The translations under genes were made by a program, and so were the position numbers. DNA of 64,000 nucleotides from Lasiosphaeria ovina (lineage: Eukaryota; Ascomycota; Sordariomycetes; Sordariales; Lasiosphaeriaceae), in assembly GCA_033439765.1 (NCBI GenBank), contig JAULSN010000005.1, forward strand, positions 310,001 to 374,000. Direction: 5' to 3'. Each line of letters starts with the position of its first letter. Positions within the stretch are counted from its first letter, which is position 1. The notes beneath the pieces are model-generated. The model saw nothing but the letters and a program-made list of their open reading frames with translations, did not search any database and was not told the origin of the DNA. Positions 54,477 through 64,000 of this stretch are shown piece after piece.

Positions 54477-56850
54477 TCAAACAAGCCTCAGCACCTCCAA
54501 CGGCACACCCCTAGCCTCGAGCGCCGCAGGCGCCATGCGTGGGTCATGGTTCGCCGTTTCGCCCGTAGCGCGGTTGACGAAGCGCTCGAAGATGGCCGGG
54601 TCGCCGGCGCAGCGCTCGTATAGAGCGCGTTCCCACCCGGCCGACCCCTCACCATCTTCACCATCACCATCACCATCACCCGGAAACAGGGGCTGCAGCC
54701 GCGGGTCGTCGACCGTCTGCTCGCCCGTGGCCTGGTGGACGAACCACTGGCGCGGGCGGCCGAGGGCGTCGCCGCGCAGCACGGCGCGCCACGGCGCCGG
54801 CACCGGCCCCAGCAGCCCGGCGGCGTCGGACAGGCCGTGCACGAAGCTCTCGCCGACGACCTGGTAGTATTTGTGGTCGGGGGTGTTTGGTGATGAAGAG
54901 GGGACGGCGCGGAGGATCAGCGGCGCGTACGTGCCGAGGACTAGGGCTACGGTGTCACCTGGAATTTTGAAATTAATGAAATCAGTTCATGCCGTTCATG
55001 GTCCGAACTAGAATAGGAAAGGCGGGCGAAGGCTACCTACCGGCCTGCACGCCCGCGGGCGCAGTCCCAAAGAGCCCGTCGGCCGTCCTGAAGAATCGTC
55101 GGCCGCGGACCTTCTGGATCGTGTTGGCAATCTCGCGCTCGGCGTAGAGCGCCGCCGCGTCCTCGCCCTCCCCCAGCCGCACGATGCGCCGCAGCATGGC
55201 GACCCACTGGGCCTCGTCGAGGTTGTGGTTCCCGGGGTTGCGCTTGCGCGTGCGGTTCATGCACAGCGCGAGCACAAACGCCTGATCGAGGGTCTCGCCC
55301 GTCAGGGGGTACGTGCCCGAAGCAGGAGAGCAGAACTGCTCGCGCCACTCCCTGACCACGCACAGCGTCTCGTCCTCGACCTTAGCGGCCGCGCGGCTGC
55401 TCACGGCGGCGACGGTGGCGTGGCGCACGCCCAGCACCTCGAGCACGTCCCCGCGGTGCGTGAACCACGCGCGCGACATGCCCGTGGCCAGCTGCTCGCT
55501 CAGCACGGGGGCTGCGAACTCGGTGCGCGACCAGTCAGGGACCCACGAGGGCGACAACGCGTCGGACGACTCCACATCACGGGCGGCGAGGTCGCAGTGC
55601 TTGAGGAGGTCGAGGCGGAGGGTGGCGCGCGAGTGCGCGAGAAAGGCGTCGCGGTACACGTCGGGCGTAGGACGGCGATAGTCGACAACAACGGCGGCGC
55701 CAGCGCGGAAGTAGGGCGGCGTGATGCCGAGCAGGCCGAAGATCTTGTCGCGCGGGTCGGCGCAGCCCTTGCTGCGCGCCACGTCGAGCAGGTTGGCCAG
55801 CGACTGCGTCTCGCCGCCGTGCTGCAGGAACACGATGTGGCGGCACCGCTCGCGGAACCGCAGCAGCTCGACCGGCGGCAGCTCTGCGGGTAGCGATGTC
55901 AGCAGCGCGGCGTCCTTGTTGTTGAGGCACAGCACGGCGAGCCAGAAGTCGCGCCACGCCACGCTGGCGCCGCCGCACTGCAGCACCGCGTCCCGGCCGG
56001 CGCCGGCGGTACCGAGCTTGATCTCCTGCCAGGTCCAGATGCGGTAGAACCAGGGGCGCTCGGCGAGGGCCATGACGGCGCGCCAGGCGCGGGCGTCGAG
56101 GGGCGGCGGGCAGTCGTTGCGCCACAGCTGGGGCTCGGCGGCGGCGGGCGCGGCGATGACGCGGCCGCTGCGCGTGATGCGTAGCTGGCGGCCGAGGTGC
56201 TGTAACGTGGCCACGGCGTGGTCGCTGTCGTGGGCGGCGTCGCCGAGCCAGGCCACGACGCGGCGCGCCAGCGCGTACACGTCGGTCATGCGCTTGACCT
56301 GCTCGTTGCGCTCGTCGACGTCGGCCTGGTTGATGCACAGCGCGTCGATCCACAGCACGCGGCGGCTGTCTGCGGCGGCCGGCAGCCCGCGCCGGAAGTG
56401 CCGGAGGCACGACGCCAGGTTGGGCCGCACGCCCAGCGTGCCGACGACTGCTGCCCCGTCGTCGACAATCTCGGCGAGTTCCGACACCTCGGCGGCTCCC
56501 CACGTGTAGGACAAAGCTTCGAACTGCGGCTCGTATGGTGGTGTCTGTTCCGGCTGCGGCTCGCTGGACGCAAGGCGCAATAGGTCGGTTTCGCCCGTGG
56601 CGAAGTTGAAGGCCAGTAGGTCGCCGTCGTCGGTCTCTTCGATTGTCCAGGGCATGGACACCATGGCCCGCAGCGCTTCGTAGAGCTGTTCGTCGGTTTC
56701 TTTTGGCGGCGGCGTGGGCGGCACGGGAAAGGGTACGTGGACGATGCGCAGTCTAATGGTGTCCTCGGGCCTGCCGTGCAGGAGATGGACCAACCGGATC
56801 TCTTGCTGCGCGCTCCTCAGTGGTCGGTATTGATATGCGACTGGTGCCAT
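54477..56850 (-). CDS. HET-domain heterokaryon-incompatibility protein
   Basis: Exons 56850-55041 and 54958-54477 encode 763 residues; the 82-nt intron is GTAGGT/CAG. The start MAPVAYQYRPLRSAQQEIRL matches the usual opening of HET proteins. In-frame ATGs exist at 56904 and 57060. HET motifs are clear: FEALSYTWG (about 109), LWIDALCINQADVDERNEQV (about 161) with VYALARRVVAWLG, and RPWFYRIWTWQE. Later DPRDKIFGLLGI is also typical. HET domains trigger cell death on non-self contact and are distantly TIR-like. After the splice the tail reads GDTVALVLGTYAPLILR and VVGESFVHG, as in other HET proteins, then two WW-like repeats at about 671 (RQWFVHQATGEQTVDDPRL) and about 727 (FERFVNRATGETANHDPRM). 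A Gly-Asp run between them is simple-repeat encoded. Confidence 0.93.
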
Positions 56851-57364
56851 GGCCGACTGCTTGGTTGACGGCCTGGCCAGAAGTCGTTTGAGCAAGTCCC
56901 GCATCGGAAGGTGGCACGAAGCAAGAGGTTGGGGGTGACTCTTGGATTCGAGCTGAAATGTGTGGGGAAGCAGTCTCAGCTCCGATGCAACACCGCAGCG
57001 GCTAAGGGATGCCCACCGCCCACGACATGATGTTGTGTGAAGGTTTGAACGCTGATCCAAGTCGTGACGGTCCCAGTCTCTTGCCTAGTTCAATCCACAT
57101 CCAAGTCCTGTCATCTTGAACCACATCCTACCTCTTCTTGCACATCACTACCGTCCTATGATTCGGTTGAAAACAATTCGATTCACGAGACTCGGGACTG
57201 CAGCTCGAAATATATCCTTGCGTAATCTCTCTCCTGACTTCTCTCTCCCAGTTTAATCCTCCTAAATCTCCAGCCTTGAACATGTCCTTCAAATCCGCCC
57301 TTCTATGGTTCACCACTTGTGCAACAGCTTAGAACTAATCTCCCTGTTGAGTGCCGATCTCAGC
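56851..57364. promoter_or_regulatory. HET gene promoter and tetraspanin 3' region
   Basis: About 514 nt. If the ATG at 57060 were used for the HET protein, 210 nt of this would be coding, but that extension shows no conserved features. No repeat or TATA box of note. Confidence 0.4.
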
Positions 57365-58381
57365 TCACTCCGTGGCCCAAGGACTGTGAGGAGCCGACTC
57401 GACTCTCGGGGCAGCATCATAGCCGTTCTCGCTCGCCCCACGCCTTCCATCGCTGTCGTCATCTCTGTATACCTCCTCATCGCCCCCATCGACAGCGACA
57501 CCCGCCAACACCGGTTCTCCAGCGGGAAGAAGCCTCGCCCTCCCGTCAGTGTAGCCATGCCCGCCCGGGGCATACTCCTGGGGACCCAGAGCAGAAAGCA
57601 CCCGACGCCACCACGGCTCACCACTGCCGGTAGCAGCCCTGCCACGCGCACCACAGAACACGCGCGGCAACAGCACACTCGCTAGCTGCACCAGCGCGAC
57701 CGCCAGCACGACGACAAAGTCGGCCCCGGCAGCCTGCTGCAGCGCGCCCTCCCACGGCGCGGCGCAGGCGGCGTTGCGTCCGAAACGCTCCGCGCAGCCG
57801 GCCGCGTCGCCGGGGTTGCTGCCCTGGGGGAAGGGCCAGGCCATGTCCTTGAGGGTGCGGAAGCCACAGCAATCGAAAGCGTCCTGGACGGCGCGGATGC
57901 GCGACGCGTCGTGTGCTGTCCAGAAGCCCTTCCACTCGCTCTCGAGCAGGCACTGGCGGACTGGGGAGGGGATCATGTCCGACGCGAGGCGCGTGGCGAG
58001 GACGGTGCTGAACACGAGCTGTGCCGTCTGCAGCGCGACGGGGACAAGCTTGGATTTGGTGCCGGCGGTGGGTTTCGGCACGCGCAGCTGGGAGCGGGTC
58101 GTCGAGGCGAAAAAGTAGAGGGCATTGGCGCCGGCGACGAGAGGCAGCAGGATGGTCGCGAATGTCAGACCCGACGAGATGGGAAGGGAGAGGCTTGTCG
58201 CTTTGACGTGTGCGTATCTAGCAAGATGTCGGTTACGCGTCATAGGAGGGAACAACGTGTGCGGCGGACTTACATGGCAACGCCGCTGAGTGCCAGGAGA
58301 AGCTACAGCTGGTCAGCCAACGCACGCAAAGTAATTGGAGAAGGATCGTACCAGAGGGAATAGCACGATCCAGGACGCCAT
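57365..58381 (-). CDS. tsp3: Fungal tetraspanin (Tsp3-like)
   Basis: Exons 58381-58352, 58302-58274 and 58217-57365 encode 303 residues. Two tiny first exons supply MASWIVLFPL and LLLALSGVAI, forming the first membrane helix. Introns are GTACGA/TAG (49 nt) and GTAAGT/TAG (56 nt). Further hydrophobic segments are GLTFATILLPLVAGANALYF, LQTAQLVFSTVLATRLA and FVVVLAVALVQLASVLLP. The large loop between the third and fourth contains AFDCCGFRT, the CCG hallmark. The cytoplasmic tail is Gly/Asp-rich. Tetraspanins organise membrane microdomains; in plant-infecting fungi a different tetraspanin (Pls1) is needed for penetration. This one matches the Tsp3 group best from memory. Confidence 0.85.
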
Positions 58382-58827
58382 TTTGGGCGTGTTCGAGAAT
58401 GAGACTGGTTTGAAGCTCTGCTGTGTCGATAGACTCGATACTTAGCGCCGCCGGAATGAGACGGGAAGAGTTGGCGATGGGGGGGCTTCGTTTGGCAGAG
58501 CTGCAAATTAAATACCAGGGAGGTGCATGTCCACGGCCCATTCTCTGCCCCGAGTGGAAGCCGCGACCGGTCAAACAGTTGGGCAGGAAGCAGCCAGCCG
58601 AGCTGCAGAAGGCCTCACTGCAGGCGCGCCTGCCTCGGACAAGCGATTCGCCGATTGCTTCTGTTATGCTGCAATCTGCCCCTCAATTTCACGCACACGG
58701 CATTCGAGGACTGGCAAATCGGCTTGCAGTTTCCATGCCGGCCACTGCAGTCTAAAAGAGCTCTCGTAACACCAAAGGCTGGCGGTGAGGCGGTGAGGCT
58801 GCATAGAGGTGCACTTACTACCCACTC
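58382..58827. other. Intergenic between tetraspanin and NLR genes
   Basis: About 446 nt: tetraspanin promoter and NLR 3' end. No distinct structure is seen. Confidence 0.4.
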
Positions 58828-61800
58828 TCACTCTGCTGACCTGGCCATCTTTGCACGCCGCTGGTTATCACACTCAACCTCAGCCTCTCCCGCTCGCCGT
58901 TTCAGAGTGGTCTCATGAGGCGCCGACCGGCCCTCGCCGTCCAAATCCACACCCAGCCCCGCCATGATGCCACGATAAATGTGCGCGGGGAAGACGTCTC
59001 TCAAGCTCACGAGCGACGGGTACTTCCTGGCGATCCCCTGCGCCTTCTCGGCGTTGAGAAGCTTCTCGAGCACTGTGGCTTGGAAGGATCGTCTTTCCGC
59101 CACCGCATCGTCCGAGGGCTGCGCCGGCACGCTGAGCTGCGAGATGAAGTCCGGCACGAGATGGCAGCACCTGAGATCGCCAAAGTCTAGCCCGGCCGCG
59201 ACAAAGTCGTCCAGCGTCTGCAGAAACAGAGCCTGGGAGGCCGGCTGCCAGGTCGTGTGGATGCAGCTGGCCAACAGGCTCGACTTGAGCCAGTTAATTA
59301 CGAATGCCCTGTTTACGTGGGCGCCGTGCTTGAGAAGCAGAGACACCACGCCGATGCGGAAGGCCGTGTGCTGCTCGATCTTGTTCTTGGTCAGTTTACC
59401 CAACAGCTTCCCCCACGGCGTTGTGACCGTGGCTGCATTGGTCCGTACGAGGAACTCCTCGTTGGGGTCGCAGCCATGCTCCAGCAGATATCGAAGAATC
59501 TCCATATGCTTGTTGCGCTCCTGCGGGGACAGATTCATGGAAAAGAGGGTTATGACGTGCGAAATTATAGCGTTCGAAATGCCTAGCTTGCCAAAGCCCG
59601 AGAAGTAGTTAGTCTGCGCGGGGAACACGCGGCGGACGTATTCGACGAGCCCGGCCTTGATCATGGGTTCGCGGAAGAAGAGGTAGGTCAGCTCAGGATC
59701 ATCTGTCCAGGCCTGCAGTATCGCCTGGCCATTTTTGTGCATCTGTGGAATGCAGCGATCCAGCTCGCCGACAAGATCAAGAACATCACTGGTCGGCCCG
59801 GCTTCGCTGGCGTGTGCGAGCGCTTCTTCCATCGATTCCGTGAGAGTCTGATGCGTTTGCTTGGCATGGGAGTTACGTTCGTGGCTGGCACAACCCAACC
59901 TGGATGCCGCTCCGTAATACTGCGTTGTTTTGATACATGCGATGTAGGCTCTCAAGAGGGCGAGGCTTGCGTTGAAGCCGCTTGCCGACTTTTCGCGCAG
60001 AAAATTGGTCATCTCGCTGGTTCTCAGAAAATCGACGACCGTCCGATGGAGAAATTCGACTCGACGAGTCGTGCTGTCCACCTCGAGCAACCCGCGGCAT
60101 CTGCCTCTCAATTGCCGAGATACCTTCTGCTGTCGAACAGAGGCTTCTTGGTCTCCGAGATGTTGAATCGGCATTCTGAGGGCATAGTGTTCGTCTTCAT
60201 GTTCGAGGTCTTGGAACGAATAGAGCTCGACAGATGCCGACCTTCGAGCTGCTAGGGCCATGAGCAGCGTTGTGGCCATTTTCCCATGATAGAATGGCTC
60301 CACAGACTCGAGAATCTGCCGGAAGAAGACTCCAAGGTCCGTCGGGATGGCTTCGAGACGGCGCTGCAGATCCGAGAAGCTGTCGTACTCGGTCAGGCCG
60401 CTCCGAAGCTCTCTGGTGACCAGAAATACCCAAAGAAACACGCCCGCCGCCCGCTCAGTAATCTGGTCCACCAGCCATGTCGAGAGCTCGGGCGGAACCT
60501 CGAGGTCGTGCCACCTCGGGTGCTCATGGAGACGCTGTTCGGCGTAGGAGCGAATATCACTGCGCGTCAGCTCATGGACATACAGCTTCGACGAGTCAGA
60601 GCGGCCAAACGAGTCCTCGAACACATTCCACGGCCTGCTCGAGATGCATAGTTTCAGATTTGGCGACGCGGACAGGTCCTTCAAGATCTTGCAAAAGTCG
60701 ACATGGTCCCCTTCGTACTCGTCCAAGCCGTCGATGAAGAAACACATCTTGACGCGGAGCGATTCCCAGCCGCCAATTTTCTGCAGGATGCGATGCAACT
60801 CTGGCACCTTCCACGGCTTCAATTTCAGTACTTCGGGCGGTTCGGGCCACCGCTCGGCACATGCGAGCTCAATGAGGTCTGACTGTTGGCGAAAAATGTC
60901 GAACAGGAGAGTCTGCAGCAAACCCTGCAGCGACTTCTGCATCGATGTGCCAGCGCTCCAGAAATAATGGCGGGCAATGACAGGCGGATGTGGATGGGAC
61001 CAAGCCGTGAGTGCTTGGACGGTGCTGTCGTGGTCCGCGATAAACTTCATCAGGGTCGATTTTCCCGAGCCTGGCTTGCCAGATATCCAAAAGGTGCCGT
61101 TGCCGTGCTTCAGCCAAGCAATCAAGTTGCCGCAGCCGGTGACCGTCCGCGTGCTGGTGTTGTGGCTGTCCTCCTTGAAGACCCATTCAAATGTTTCGCG
61201 GTGGGCTTCCCGGACAGCGCTATGCCGTGCCGGGAGGCTATCAAATGCAATACTCTTGAGGATGTGGTGCTCCTTGGCCACGTCGGTGGTTGACACGGAG
61301 AGCTGAGACATCTTGCTCTGGATAAAGACAAGGTCGTCGGCGATCAGTGGCTTCTCCGCAACCTGGGTAGCCACTGCAATTCGCGAACTCAGTTCATGGA
61401 ATGTTTGAGCCATGGCATCTAGCTTGGCAGACCTCTCTAAGTCCAGGAGCATGCTCTCTTTGAGGAGCTCCTTGAGCTGCTGTTGATAGTGGTGCTGCCA
61501 GGAACTGAAGCAGCATCTTGATTAGATTCATGTGCAGGGCAGTGCTTCTGAGATGATGCAGCCGGTACTCGCCTTGTCAGCCCATTTACTTGCAGCGCCA
61601 GCGTCGTCTGGATGTGATGCAGCCGCTGCTCGAGGTTTGCGATATCGCTGCTCTTCCCGACCGTCTTCATGGCCAGCCGGAAGCTCTGCCAGTGGCTCTT
61701 GGCCCCGTTCCCGCGTTTGAGGGTGTGGACAATGCCCAAGAGGCTGCCACAGTCCTCCATGCACAGCCGCGCCAGGTCTTTGATAGCCAAAAACTGCGCC

Positions 61801-62030
61801 AGGACGTGGATGTCAAGCTGCGCTTCAAGCAGCGCGTCTCGCTGCGACGCCCGGACAAGTTCCGCGCTGTAGCGCCCCAGCTCCCCGTACACTGTCTCGA
61901 GCGTGGCGACTTGTCGGGTCGAGCCGCTTGCGGACGCGTAGATCTCCCTGGTATTTGAAATCAGCCCGGAGGCGAAGCCTACAAACTGCATGATGCTCGC
62001 CGAGAGCCCAAAGACTGTCACGGGATCCAT
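58828..62030 (-). CDS. NACHT-type STAND protein (fungal NLR) with HeLo-like N-terminus
   Basis: Exons 62030-61573 and 61504-58828 encode 1044 residues. The N-terminus MDPVTVFGLSASIMQFVGFA with the following NTREIYASASGS is the 'fungal N-terminal domain of STAND proteins' (HeLo-like). The NACHT domain has Walker A GKPGSGKST at about 295-303, Walker B FFIDGLDEYEG at about 408, and LKLCISSRPWNVFED after it. A winged-helix/DUF7791-type region follows (LYSFQDLEHEDEHYALRMP; VEFLHRTVVDFL). The C-terminal 300 residues carry two ankyrin-like pieces (EILRYLLEHGCDPNEE, VVSLLLKHGAHVN) but no clear repeat array. By family it should sense a ligand and activate a death effector. The intron needs a GC donor (ACAAG|GCGAGT) because the nearby GT donors leave the frame broken. 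Confidence 0.9.
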
Positions 62031-62376
62031 GGTTGCGCACGATTCAGTTTGAGTAGGCCAGCTTGGCTCGTGACGGAAGGGACTGTCGTCAGGCCGTCGG
62101 TGCCATCTCTAGATGGAAGGCAGCTGGTGGTCGAGTGAAGGCGAGGCTCCAGAGCGGGCAAGCACAGCCCACCACATGTTTTGGGCCAGACAGCAACCAC
62201 CTCAGTTTCACGTGATAATAACAAGCAATCATTGGACGCTACTCAATATGATTTATTTCGCTTTCTGGTACTCCGTACCGTGCCCAAGAGGGCAACCAGT
62301 CGCTAGACGTGACGGAACGGAAAGCAAACCACATCCCCTTCCAAAGCAAGCCATCTTACACACCAATGTCAAGCTG
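62031..62376. other. Intergenic between the NLR gene and the kinase gene
   Basis: About 346 nt: NLR promoter and 3' end of the fructosamine-kinase-like gene. No distinct structure is seen. Confidence 0.4.
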
Positions 62377-63599
62377 TCACGCGTGCTTGACCCATTCCAT
62401 CTGCAGTATCGCCCTCAGCTCGCCAATCATGATTTTCCGAAAGATTTTGCTGTTTTTCCGAATCACAATCGCGAGCAGGACGTAATACTTCATGGCGTAG
62501 ACGGCGTTCCGGCCGTCAAAGTCGGCTCTGGGCGCGGATATTGGCACCAAGTTCTGGTACTCGTCGATGCACGGCTTTCCCAGCTTGTACCGCGGATTCC
62601 GGCACACGCCGAGGTCAGCTAGACAGGTCAGCATAGCGCAGACTTCAGGGGCTCCTGCGAGAGGAGCAACAAACCTTCGTTGTGCCCCCAGTACGCACAG
62701 GCGTCAAAGATACACAGATCACCACCCGACGCGGCCGTTAACAGCCGCACATTCCCCAGGCACAGGTCCGAGTGCAGCAGGCAGGGCACGACGGACCGGC
62801 CGTTGCGCTCCAGCGGGCCCAGGTACCGCGGGATGGCCTTCTCAAAGTAGGCCTTACGGAGGCGTGTCAGCTCCTCGTCGGGGCCGTTGAGGCGCTCCTC
62901 CCGCTCGAACAGGCCGCGCATCTGCTGCGCCCAGAAGGCCTCCCACGACGCGTTCCACGTGTTGTCGACGGGCACGTCGGCCAGGAACGTCGGTACGCCA
63001 AACCCGAAGTGGTTTGGGACCGGCGACTTGCCCATGCTCTGCAGGTGCAGTTTTGCTACAGCTGATGCCCAGTCGTACGGCGGCGGCGGGATCTCCTGGC
63101 TGAGCATGTGCGCGAACTCGCACAGATAGAAGTGCCTGTCGGGGTCGGCCGCGAACGAGCCCCGTGCTATCGGCCGCGGCACCTGCACCGGCAGGAACGC
63201 CGCCACGGCCGTCTCCGACTCGAACGCCGAGTCCATCAGCGCAGCCCCGCCGGCTCCGGCGGCGCTCTGTGGACGCCGCGTCAGCGGTGCTTCCGGACAG
63301 GACGGAGCTTTGGTTGTGACGTGTGCATACCTTCATGAAGAACTCGGCCGTCGTCTCGCCATCCTCGAGCTGGACAACAATCTTGACCGCCTCGATTGGA
63401 GTCTCGGGCTTTTTCTCTATCGCCAGCACGGTGGCCTCGAGGACTGCTTTGTGGGGTGGGAGTTCTGCCACGCATGATATCAGTCAACGTGCCCAGGAGT
63501 CGAAGTGGCGATGGGGAAGGCACAGCACTGACGGGCGATGACGTTCGGGTCGAGCTGCACCTGTGCGCCGCCCGCGCAACTGTCCAAAACGTCCGACAT
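62377..63599 (-). CDS. Fructosamine/ketosamine-3-kinase family protein
   Basis: Exons 63599-63533, 63464-63331, 63266-62675 and 62618-62377 encode 344 residues; introns are 68, 64 and 56 nt (GTCAGT/CAG, GTATGC/CAG, GTTTGT/TAG). The kinase-like fold is recognisable from TTAEFFMK (ATP-binding Lys strand), YLCEFAHML, the catalytic loop LLHSDLCLGNV, and the metal-binding FDACAYWGHNEADLG, where Asp replaces the DFG-type position. The family phosphorylates sugar adducts on proteins so that they decompose, a protein-repair reaction. The fungal branch is less studied. The first exon encodes MSDVLDSCAGGAQVQLDPNV. The C-terminus YYVLLAIVIRKNSKIFRKI is basic and hydrophobic, unlike most members I recall. 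Confidence 0.85.
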
Positions 63600-64000
63600 G
63601 CTGAGGACGCTCGTGGAGGATCAATCCTGGCAATGGAACGACAGGAGCATGAGCAGAGAGGCGGAGAAAAAAAAATGAAATTGCAGTAATTAATGCGGGT
63701 GGAGCGGGTGCAAGCGGAAGGTTTAGCAGCGTGATGCTTGCAGCGTGCGCCGCGCAGAGGAAGGAAACGGGAAAAGCGTGCAAACGAACGCAGTGCCTTT
63801 TATTGGGCCCCCAAAAAAAACAGCAGCAGGCACGGCCGGGTTCCTAGCGGGCAAGACCGTTCGTTGGGTGTTAGCTTAACTGTGAGACACGTCGGCGGTC
63901 TACGTGTCGGGTGGGCGGGTGTCGTCCGGCCCGGCCCGGCCCGGCCCCGGCCCGCGGGACGCCACGTCCGCACGTCGGCCGCTTCTCCAACAACTGATGA
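63600..64000. other. Right-edge region with a GGCCC tandem repeat
   Basis: The promoter side of the kinase gene. At about 63928-63957 lies a (GGCCC)n run, and A8 occurs at about 63667 and 63813. No gene is seen before the edge. Confidence 0.5.

Noticed and set aside
56851..57060. Longer N-terminus for the HET protein from the ATG at 57060
   Set aside because: The extra 70 residues lack HET-like features, and MAPVAYQYRPL is the usual start.

Overview
The window looks like GC-rich nuclear DNA from a filamentous ascomycete (Pezizomycotina, most likely Sordariomycetes). The reasons are single genes on both strands, short introns of about 50-110 nt with GTRNGT donors and YAG acceptors, C/G-ending codons, and typically fungal families (Zn2Cys6 regulators, HET, NACHT-STAND and HeLo proteins, OrsD-like zinc fingers). 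I annotate seventeen protein-coding genes with complete exon structures, one gene cut by the left edge, one apparent broken gene, two intron-containing tRNA genes and one retroelement relic. All gene models come from reading frames, splice motifs and remembered family features; no database search was possible.

Left part (1-14.0 kb): an OrsD-like/fungal transcription-factor-domain gene running off the edge; a glutathione S-transferase with a repeated promoter element; a 1423-residue acidic repeat protein; a frame-broken hypothetical gene; twin tRNA-His genes; and a divergent pair, chorismate synthase (shikimate pathway) and a lipoate-protein ligase (mitochondrial lipoylation).

Middle part (14.3-46.3 kb): mostly housekeeping and regulatory genes. 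These are Vps11 (HOPS/CORVET), the MutL homologue Mlh3, a Ser-rich fungal protein, a nitrilase, a FAD oxidoreductase, a regulator with two tandem Zn2Cys6 clusters, a C2H2-like nuclear protein, a type II membrane glycosyltransferase-like protein, and a DOCK-family exchange factor. Vps11 and Mlh3 lie next to each other on the minus strand. The other genes are separated by long gene-free stretches.

Right part (46.3-64 kb): a 3.6-kb gene-poor stretch with a Ty3/gypsy integrase relic leads into what I think is the most interesting region. In about 12 kb there is a HeLo-type (putative membrane-disrupting) protein divergently paired with an unknown partner, a HET-domain protein with two WW-like repeats at its C-terminus, a tetraspanin, and a NACHT NLR with a HeLo-like N-terminus. 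A fructosamine-kinase-like gene follows. HeLo, HET and NACHT-STAND proteins are the known building blocks of fungal allorecognition and regulated cell death, so this is a candidate non-self-recognition island. That function is an inference from domains and clustering.

Other recurring signals are three introns best explained by GC-AG splicing, two 54-nt stop-free introns in frame with their exons, and telomere-like AACCCTAA motifs in intergenic DNA.
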